A stretch of 33,421 nucleotides of DNA from Thermoguttaceae bacterium (GTDB lineage Bacteria > Planctomycetota > Planctomycetia > Pirellulales > Thermoguttaceae): assembly GCA_017939795.1 (NCBI GenBank), contig JAGBAA010000144.1, forward strand, positions 1 to 33,421, given 5' to 3'. A program made the position numbers and the translations under genes. Position 1 is the first letter of the stretch; each line of letters begins with the position of its first letter. The notes beneath the pieces are model-generated. The model was not told the DNA's origin. It saw only the letters and a program-made list of their open reading frames with translations, and made no database searches. Positions 28,044-33,421 of this stretch are shown here, piece after piece.

Positions 28044-28071
28044 TTGAAGTTTCTTTAGACTTTTCTATAAT
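28044..28071 (+). promoter_or_regulatory. Promoter of the Gfo/Idh/MocA gene
   Basis: TTGAAG (28044-28049) and TATAAT (28066-28071) are separated by 16 bp with GA after the -10 box. The leader to the ATG at 28201 is about 123 nt. Confidence 0.78.
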
Positions 28072-28200
28072 GAGAAGTAAAGAGACCTGGCGGGACTGTC
28101 CAACGCCCTGCGATCCTCGCAGAATGTGTGTTTTTTCGTAAAATTTCGTGACTCTGCTCCTGCAGTTCCTTCCATCCATCCTAATTAAGGAGAAAATCAA

Positions 28201-29502
28201 ATGACGATGAATCGACGTGATCTTCTAAAGACCTCGCTGGCTGCGGGGCTTTTCCTTCCCGGTATTTCTGGTCTGGCGTACGGAGACGATTCTCCGAATG
28301 AACGCGTGAATGTGGCGCTCATCGGCCTCGGCGGTCAGGGCGGTCATCAGGTCGGCGGTCTGCGCAGCCAGAATGTCGTCGCACTGTGCGACTGCGATGA
28401 TTCCCGCGCAGGCAACGTTTACGAAAAATTCCCGAATGCGAAAAAATTCTACGATTACCGCAAAATGTTCGATGAAATGTCGAATCAGTTCGACGCGGTT
28501 GCCGTCAGCACGCCGGACCATACGCATTTCCATCCGTCGTGGATCGCCATGTCGCTGAACAAGCACCTCTATCTCGAAAAACCGATGGCGCACTGTGTAA
28601 AAGAGTGCCGCATCCTGACCGAAATGGCTCGCGAAAAGAAGCTGGCGACCCAGCTTGGAATGCAGCGTCACGCCAAGCCTCAGATGCGCCGTACGATCGA
28701 AGCCATCCAGTCAGGTGCAATCGGTGAGATCACGCACGTTTTCAGCCGCGTCGGCGGTGACCGCGGAATGCCCGCTCCGCTGGATTTCTCCAAACCGGTT
28801 CCGGCAAATCTTGACTGGGAAGCATGGATCGGTCCCGCAAAATTCCGTCCCTACACTTCGGGACTCTGCCCGTACAATTGGCGTTTCTGGTGGGATTACG
28901 GAACGGGCGAAACGGGCAACTGGTGCTGCCATATTCTTGAGATCCCGTTCTGGGCACTCGATCTGACGTACCCGGAAAAAGTTTCCGCGACCGGTCCGGC
29001 TGTCGATCCGGAACGTACATCAAAGGGAATGGACGTCGTCTTCGATTTCCCGGCGATCGAAGGCCGCGGTCCCGTGAAACTCTACTGGAGCCACGGCGGT
29101 TTCAATCAGGCGATCCGCGAATACCGCGACCAGTTCCCCAACATCCGTATGGGAAACAATTTCTTCGTCGGTACCAAAGGCGTGATCTCGTGCGATTTCG
29201 ATTGGCATGAAGTCCATCTCTTCGATAAAACGGCTGAGTACCAGAAGCCGGAAGAAACGATTCCGCCATCTCCTGGTTTCCACCGCGAATGGATCAACGC
29301 CATCAAAGGCGGCGAGCCGGCGACGTGTAATTTCGATTTCAGTGGAAAGATCGCAGAAGCCGGTCTCCTCGGCAATGCAGCTTACCGCGTCGGTGCAGCG
29401 GAACCGATCCGCTGGAACTGGAAGGAAATGAAGTCTCCCGATTGCGCGGCGATCGATGAATTCAACTACCCGAACTACCGCAAAGGGTGGGAGATCGGCT
29501 GA
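28201..29502 (+). CDS. Tat-exported Gfo/Idh/MocA family oxidoreductase
   Basis: Proteins of this family are NAD(P)-dependent oxidoreductases acting on sugars, polyols or related compounds. The N-terminus has a Tat signal (NRRDLLK followed by a hydrophobic stretch), so export with bound cofactor is expected. The Rossmann motif is VALIGLGGQGGHQVGG, and the family motif EKP is at 126-128 with the catalytic Lys127 (YLEKPMAHCVKE). A beta-sheet C-terminal domain follows (from about 170), with WKEMKSP near the end. The length of 433 is usual for the exported planctomycete group. The ATG at 28201 has AAGGAG 8 nt upstream; MNRRDLLK two codons later is a less supported alternative. The substrate cannot be told from sequence, and the gene is monocistronic between its promoter and a hairpin at 29594. 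Confidence 0.92.
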   Translation: MTMNRRDLLKTSLAAGLFLPGISGLAYGDDSPNERVNVALIGLGGQGGHQVGGLRSQNVVALCDCDDSRAGNVYEKFPNAKKFYDYRKMFDEMSNQFDAVAVSTPDHTHFHPSWIAMSLNKHLYLEKPMAHCVKECRILTEMAREKKLATQLGMQRHAKPQMRRTIEAIQSGAIGEITHVFSRVGGDRGMPAPLDFSKPVPANLDWEAWIGPAKFRPYTSGLCPYNWRFWWDYGTGETGNWCCHILEIPFWALDLTYPEKVSATGPAVDPERTSKGMDVVFDFPAIEGRGPVKLYWSHGGFNQAIREYRDQFPNIRMGNNFFVGTKGVISCDFDWHEVHLFDKTAEYQKPEETIPPSPGFHREWINAIKGGEPATCNFDFSGKIAEAGLLGNAAYRVGAAEPIRWNWKEMKSPDCAAIDEFNYPNYRKGWEIG

Positions 29503-29593
29503 GTTTCCGGAATTTTCATGAGACGCCATCCCGCTCTTATGGATCCGCCGTCGGAATGCTGCGCACATCCCGACCGGCATTGAAATTGAAAGT

Positions 29594-29622
29594 CCGCACC
29601 GTCGAAAAAATCGGCGGTGCGG
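29594..29622 (+). terminator. Hairpin after the Gfo/Idh/MocA gene
   Basis: CCGCACCG (29594-29601) and CGGTGCGG (29615-29622) form a perfect 8-bp stem with a 13-nt loop containing six A. The tail TCTCTGCG has no T-run, so termination may be partial and the kinase gene (ATG at 29692) could be read through. Confidence 0.5.
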
Positions 29623-29691
29623 TCTCTGCGCATACAGAAACCGGAAAAAACCGAAAAAGTTGGCAGAAAACTGGCAGAAAAGGACGTTCCC

Positions 29692-31695
29692 ATGTACGCA
29701 AATTCTCGGGAAAATGAAACCCAGGAAAAATTTGACGCCATCCGAACCAGGCAAAGTTCCGAATCATCTTCCGACAGTGTTTCCCATACACCCCGAAGTG
29801 GTTTTCTTCACACAGCCTCCAATCTGCCGTCTCAAGAGCTTTCGAATGATCAGACCAGCTGTTCCGAGCCAACTCCCCCCCCCGCCTCACATTCTGCCGA
29901 ACAGGATACCGTTTCCGCGCCGGATCCATCCCCAATACGAAACAGTGCACTGAGTCCGTTCAATGAACAGAACGACGACTCGATCACAAAATCACTCTCT
30001 CCGGTCATGGCGGAAGAGAAACTCATTTCGCCTCAGCCGGAAGGTGCAGAGATTCGGATCGACGGCGATATGCTGGAACTGGGCGTCGTTTTCGACGAGT
30101 ATGAGCTGATCCGATTTATCGGCGGCGGGGGAATGGGAAACGTCTGGCTCGCACAGGATTCCAATCTGAACCGTCTTGTGGCACTGAAAGTACTGCATTC
30201 GGACAAAAGCATGAATCCGGAGGTCATTCAGCGATTCTATTCCGAGGCGCAGGTCGCTGCGATGCTCAACCATCCGAATATTTCGCAGATCTACGCATTC
30301 CGTGACCATCGGGAATCCCGCCGAATGTTCCTCACCATGGAGTACGTTCGCGGCGAAAATCTTCGGGACCGCGTAAAAAACCACGGGCCGATGAGCGTTT
30401 CCGAAACCATCCTCATCGCCCTGCAGACGGCCCACGCCCTCAATCACATGGCGAAACAGAATATCGTACATCGCGATATTAAACCGTCGAATATTCTCCT
30501 CACAAAAGAAGGTGAAGCCAAACTGATCGATCTCGGACTGGCCCGCATCTCGTATTCGGGCCAGGACGGCGCGATGGGTTTTGAACACTATGTCCCCAAC
30601 GACATTACCGCAAGCGGCGTGACGCTCGGCACCTTTGACTACATTTCCCCCGAACAGGCACGAGATCCCCGAAATGTCGACACACGAAGCGACATTTACT
30701 CGCTGGGATGTACGCTCTTCTATCTCCTGACCGGGCATCCGCCGTTTCCTCAGGGGACGCCGCTTCAGAAACTTCTCCAGCATCAAAGCGACAATCCGAT
30801 GGATGTTTCGCTTTCACGGATCGATGTACCGGAGTCTCTCAACCGGATCCTGACCCGTACCATGATGAAAAATCCGGATGAACGCTACGCGCACCCGGAA
30901 GAACTCATCGCAGACCTGGAAATGGCGGCGCAGGAAGCCGGGATCCCGCTGAAAAACCGTCTTTTCACCTCGCCGATCGCGGAACCGTCCGCATTTTCCA
31001 CTATTTCGGCCGGAAGAACGCTCCAGATCCTTTTTGCTCAAATGTGCTGGATCATTCCGATCCTGTTTTTCGGAGCGGGTCTCTGGTTCCTTGAGAAAAC
31101 GTGGACTCCGCCTCTTTCCGATGCGGAACTTCCGCCTGCGCCGGGGATTCCAGTACGCGAAGCCTCTCCGAGTGTTCCGCAGGCAGTTCCGGCAGACACA
31201 CCCACGGCAAAGGCTCCGATTCCCCAGTCCGGAGAAAAGATCCCCTCATTGCCTGACGGATCGGGGATGCCGTCCGCTGGCGTTTTCCCCTCTGTATCCT
31301 CAGCTCCCGGCGCCGAAATACGTCCTGGCAGCGCACCTGCTGCCGTACCAGTTGCCGTTCCGCCGACAGTTCCGCAGCCCGTTCCTTCGCCGGTAAACCA
31401 GCCACAGATTCCAGGAAACGGCAGCGATCCGGGATCGGCCGCTCCGGGAGCCTCGGCAGCTATTCCAAATGCGAAAGAACCCGAAATATCGGGGAAAGAG
31501 CCAGCTCCAGCGGTTCTTCAGGCCCCGGCGCAGCCGCATTCGCCGCCCTCCTCCGCGATGCCGGCGGCTGCTCCGAATATTCCAGCATCCGTACCGGAAA
31601 CATTCCCTGCAGCAGCTCCGGATCCGCAAGCCGGCACATTACCGGAAGAAGCGCCGCTTCCGGCACCTCTGCTTCCCCGAGCGGGTACACGATAA
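29692..31695 (+). CDS. Membrane-anchored Hanks-type Ser/Thr protein kinase
   Basis: The 667-residue kinase phosphorylates Ser/Thr of unknown targets. An acidic, Ser/Thr/Pro-rich segment (1-125) precedes the kinase domain (about 138-425): glycine loop FIGGGGMGNVW, ATP-contacting Lys166 (VALKVL), catalytic Asp262 in HRDIKPSN, metal-binding Asp280 in DLG (DLG instead of DFG is common in bacterial kinases), GTFDYISPEQA and DIYSLGCTLFYLLTG. One membrane helix (about 448-470, MCWIIPILFFGAGLWFLE) is followed by about 200 residues rich in Pro, Ala, Ser and Gly without a recognisable PASTA, WD40 or other sensor domain. The ATG at 29692 has AAGGA 7 nt upstream; upstream in-frame ATG at 29617 lies in the hairpin region. 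All catalytic residues are present, so it is probably active. Confidence 0.94.
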   Translation: MYANSRENETQEKFDAIRTRQSSESSSDSVSHTPRSGFLHTASNLPSQELSNDQTSCSEPTPPPASHSAEQDTVSAPDPSPIRNSALSPFNEQNDDSITKSLSPVMAEEKLISPQPEGAEIRIDGDMLELGVVFDEYELIRFIGGGGMGNVWLAQDSNLNRLVALKVLHSDKSMNPEVIQRFYSEAQVAAMLNHPNISQIYAFRDHRESRRMFLTMEYVRGENLRDRVKNHGPMSVSETILIALQTAHALNHMAKQNIVHRDIKPSNILLTKEGEAKLIDLGLARISYSGQDGAMGFEHYVPNDITASGVTLGTFDYISPEQARDPRNVDTRSDIYSLGCTLFYLLTGHPPFPQGTPLQKLLQHQSDNPMDVSLSRIDVPESLNRILTRTMMKNPDERYAHPEELIADLEMAAQEAGIPLKNRLFTSPIAEPSAFSTISAGRTLQILFAQMCWIIPILFFGAGLWFLEKTWTPPLSDAELPPAPGIPVREASPSVPQAVPADTPTAKAPIPQSGEKIPSLPDGSGMPSAGVFPSVSSAPGAEIRPGSAPAAVPVAVPPTVPQPVPSPVNQPQIPGNGSDPGSAAPGASAAIPNAKEPEISGKEPAPAVLQAPAQPHSPPSSAMPAAAPNIPASVPETFPAAAPDPQAGTLPEEAPLPAPLLPRAGTR

Positions 31696-31770
31696 AACAG
31701 AATGGAATGATTTTCATTCCGATCCGCCAACGATGTGTCCGCATGGCGCCGCCGTTTCCATTTAAAGTTT

Positions 31771-31804
31771 ACCCCGCAGACCTTCTCAAGACCTGCGGGG
31801 TTTT
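31771..31804 (+). terminator. Terminator between converging kinase and lipoprotein genes
   Basis: ACCCCGCAG (31771-31779) and CTGCGGGGT (31793-31801) form a perfect 9-bp stem with a 13-nt loop followed by TTTT. It lies 75 nt after the kinase stop; the weaker A/T on the left could also serve the minus strand. Confidence 0.85.
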
Positions 31805-31908
31805 CTATGGACGGATCTTTGAACAGACAGAAAATCGACTTTGCGAAACGCCTGAAATTCCAAAACGGACCGCAAATATCGATCCGCCAGCGTCGATCGA
31901 TGGAAAAA

Positions 31909-33012
31909 CTACTTTGGAAGATCCAGCAATTCAACGGACGCCCCGCGTTTTGCTCCAGAAACGGAAGTCGGCCCGGTTTTTCGGGAGCTCCCAGAATTGG
32001 AAGCCGTCTTCCCCTGCCCGATCTGAACCTGGTTTCCCAGACGTTTCTGGATCGGAGCCGTTTTCATTTCCGAAGCGATCCCGGCAGAATCAAAATCGCC
32101 GCGGGCAGAAACGATTTTCCATCCATCGGCACGAGTCGCCGGATTCACAGCAGCGGGTTCCCCCACAGTCTCTCCCAAAGATCTGGAAACCGAGACATTT
32201 TCTCCTGCCGAAAGTGTCTCTCTCCGCATTTTTTCTGCATCCTGCGCATCAAATTCCATTTCAAACCGGCGTGAGACTTCCATCCGCTTGAGGTCAAATT
32301 CATGATGGGAGGCGTAGGGATCAAAATCATTCCCATAAAAATTTTGCTCCGGCACGCGAACCGGCAGTCCAGCCATTCCCTGTGCAGGCACGATTTCGGT
32401 ATTCTGCGGAACAGAAAAAGGTTCCTGACCGAATGGTTCAAGCGGAACTTTACGTGGCGGAATGGTACTGAAGTCGTACGCATACCGATAGTTCGCCAGT
32501 TCTTCTTCCGTCAGTTCCCGAGCCTCCGCTGCCGGTTTCCGAACATCTTCACGAAAGGAACGCCGTTCTGGATCTTTCGCGGAAGGTGTTGTTTCTGAGA
32601 GATCTACGCTCTTCCATCGAAGATGGGAAGAATTCACGGACCGGGAAGTGTCCTCTTCCGGGGAAGTCTCCGAACCGGTTTCCGAAACTGTTTCGCCCGC
32701 AGACTGAAGCGGGACTTTGTGGACCGTCACGCGCTGTTCTGATGCCGTCTGTACAGTCTCCGCCATTCCGGTCTTTTTTACCGCAGTGCCAGCCGGAGCA
32801 TTCACGATCGCCTCCGTATCGCTCGGCAAAAGTCCGGCATCCTGCACATTTCTGCGTTCCACATAGACACTGCGCGCACTCGTAGCCGGAGGATCGACCC
32901 GCATTTTTCCCAAAAGCGGATCATGTCCTGAGATCCTCGCCTGCTGGCATCCCAGCGCAAGAAGGACCATCGAAAATACGCAACCCAAGAGTGCAGACTG
33001 AATCCGTTTCAT
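31909..33012 (-). CDS. Putative lipoprotein of unknown family
   Basis: I do not recognise a domain in this 367-residue protein. It starts with a signal peptide of lipoprotein type (MKRIQSALLGCVFSMVLLALGC), with the possible lipidated Cys at residue 22, followed by a polar chain rich in Ser, Glu, Thr and Val with low-complexity parts (GETVSETGSETSPEED). A charged central stretch (EFDLKRMEVSRRFEMEFDAQDAEKMRRE) may form a helix. The ATG at 33012 is preferred since it sets the signal peptide directly at the N-terminus; an in-frame start at 33045 adds 11 residues (MGAFIRFWRIF). It converges on the kinase gene. It is likely envelope-located; no function is claimed. Confidence 0.75.
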   Translation of the reverse strand: MKRIQSALLGCVFSMVLLALGCQQARISGHDPLLGKMRVDPPATSARSVYVERRNVQDAGLLPSDTEAIVNAPAGTAVKKTGMAETVQTASEQRVTVHKVPLQSAGETVSETGSETSPEEDTSRSVNSSHLRWKSVDLSETTPSAKDPERRSFREDVRKPAAEARELTEEELANYRYAYDFSTIPPRKVPLEPFGQEPFSVPQNTEIVPAQGMAGLPVRVPEQNFYGNDFDPYASHHEFDLKRMEVSRRFEMEFDAQDAEKMRRETLSAGENVSVSRSLGETVGEPAAVNPATRADGWKIVSARGDFDSAGIASEMKTAPIQKRLGNQVQIGQGKTASNSGSSRKTGPTSVSGAKRGASVELLDLPK

Positions 33013-33075
33013 AAAAATCCGCCAAAATCTGATGAAAGCTCCCAAACAGGAAACAAAAAATCCAAAATTTATTTA

Positions 33076-33104
33076 TTTTTAGCTTTTTTAGAGTTTTTTG
33101 TCCA
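33076..33104 (-). promoter_or_regulatory. Tentative promoter of the lipoprotein gene
   Basis: On the minus strand TGGACA (complement of 33099-33104) is followed after 17 bp by TAAAAA (complement of 33076-33081) in an A/T-rich stretch. The -35 is identical to that of argC. The -10 is weak. Confidence 0.35.
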
Positions 33105-33182
33105 GACCGATTTCCATGAAATCTCCGAAATCTGCGAAAATTCCGCTTCATTCTGATTTTTCAAACAAAAAGATCCGGAAAT

Positions 33183-33421
33183 ATGAAAGAGAAGCGGCTT
33201 TTTTCTGACCGGACGCAGACATTCACCGGACGCAGACATTCACCGGACGCAGACATTCACCGGACGCAGACATTCACCGGACGCAGACATTCACCGGACA
33301 CAGACATTCACCGGACGCAGACATTCACCGGACGCAGACATTCACCGGACGCAGACATTCACCGGACGCAGACATTCACCGGACGCAGACATTCACTGGA
33401 CGCAGACATTCACTGGACGCA
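33183..33421 (+). CDS. Possible 5' part of a repeat-encoded protein running off the right edge
   Basis: An ATG at 33183 opens a frame that continues without stop to the window end (79 codons). After MKEKRLFSD it runs entirely through the 17-bp tandem array and would encode a 17-residue repeat (RTQTFTGRRHSPDADIH). The repeat unit has no stop in any plus-strand frame, so an open frame is expected even if it is not a gene. Only GGAA is found before the ATG, and no promoter is evident. I rate a real gene as possible but unproven. Confidence 0.22.
   Translation, partial: MKEKRLFSDRTQTFTGRRHSPDADIHRTQTFTGRRHSPDTDIHRTQTFTGRRHSPDADIHRTQTFTGRRHSLDADIHWT
33210..33421 (+). repeat. Tandem array of a 17-bp repeat at the right edge
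   Basis: The unit CGGACGCAGACATTCAC repeats head-to-tail from 33210; 12 full copies and 8 bp of a thirteenth lie in the window, so the true array is longer. Copies 2-5 and 7-11 are essentially identical; copy 6 (33295) has one G-to-A change (CGGACACAG), and the last two begin with TGGACG. Near-identity points to recent expansion. There is no spacer between copies, so it is not a CRISPR array. Confidence 0.95.

Noticed and set aside
31704..31720. Small hairpin GGAATGA/TCATTCC after the kinase stop as terminator
   Set aside because: It has no T-run; the stronger hairpin with T-run at 31771-31804 is the better terminator.
33210..33421. CRISPR array at the right edge
   Set aside because: The 17-bp units follow each other directly with no unique spacers; it is a simple tandem repeat.

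Overview
The window looks like a chromosomal segment of a planctomycete or closely related PVC bacterium with GC content a little above 50 % by eye. The reasons are the combination of a Tat-exported Gfo/Idh/MocA oxidoreductase, a membrane-anchored Hanks-type kinase with a long Pro/Ala tail, two large PEP-CTERM surface proteins, secreted cyclophilins, and weak or absent Shine-Dalgarno sites at several genes. This is an inference; no rRNA or marker gene is present to prove it. I see no phage, IS element, CRISPR array or conjugation gene.

Layout. 396-5860 (minus): a probable three-gene run of a YgiQ-type radical SAM protein with a repetitive RG-rich tail, a DUF2310-type zinc-ribbon protein and a TrkH-type potassium transporter subunit, ending in a clear terminator. 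6291-9494 (plus): an oversized RecQ helicase, converging on an SDR dehydrogenase (9626-10426, minus). 10672-15773 (plus): a secreted GH2 beta-galactosidase with a consensus promoter and a palindrome at the start of the transcript, the ribosome-rescue hydrolase ArfB, a tRNA-Ser(GGA) with a short D-arm, and an OmpA-like lipoprotein. 16097-26426 (minus): an FGGY sugar kinase, a multi-zinc-ribbon protein, two tandem secreted cyclophilin paralogues (one with a degraded active site) and two tandem PEP-CTERM surface proteins. 26904-31695 (plus): argC behind a leader that resembles a transcription attenuator, a Gfo/Idh/MocA oxidoreductase, and a Ser/Thr kinase. 31909-33012 (minus): a lipoprotein of unknown family. 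33210 to the right edge: a 17-bp tandem repeat that stays open in all plus frames.

How it fits together. Most genes are housekeeping or cell-envelope genes in short independent units, each with a recognisable intrinsic terminator. Several plus-strand promoters share one layout: a TTGA-type -35, a 16-bp spacer, and TATAAT followed by GA. Beta-galactosidase, the FGGY kinase and the Gfo/Idh/MocA protein suggest a carbohydrate-using lifestyle, and the PEP-CTERM pair, cyclophilins, OmpA-like protein and lipoprotein serve the envelope. No exosortase gene is in the window.

Most worth following up: the argC leader with two mutually exclusive hairpins, the frame-independent 17-bp repeat at the right edge, the cyclophilin pair with one presumably inactive member, the PEP-CTERM pair with conserved sorting signals and terminators, and the domain-disrupting insert in RecQ. 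I found no convincing multi-gene defence or biosynthetic system.
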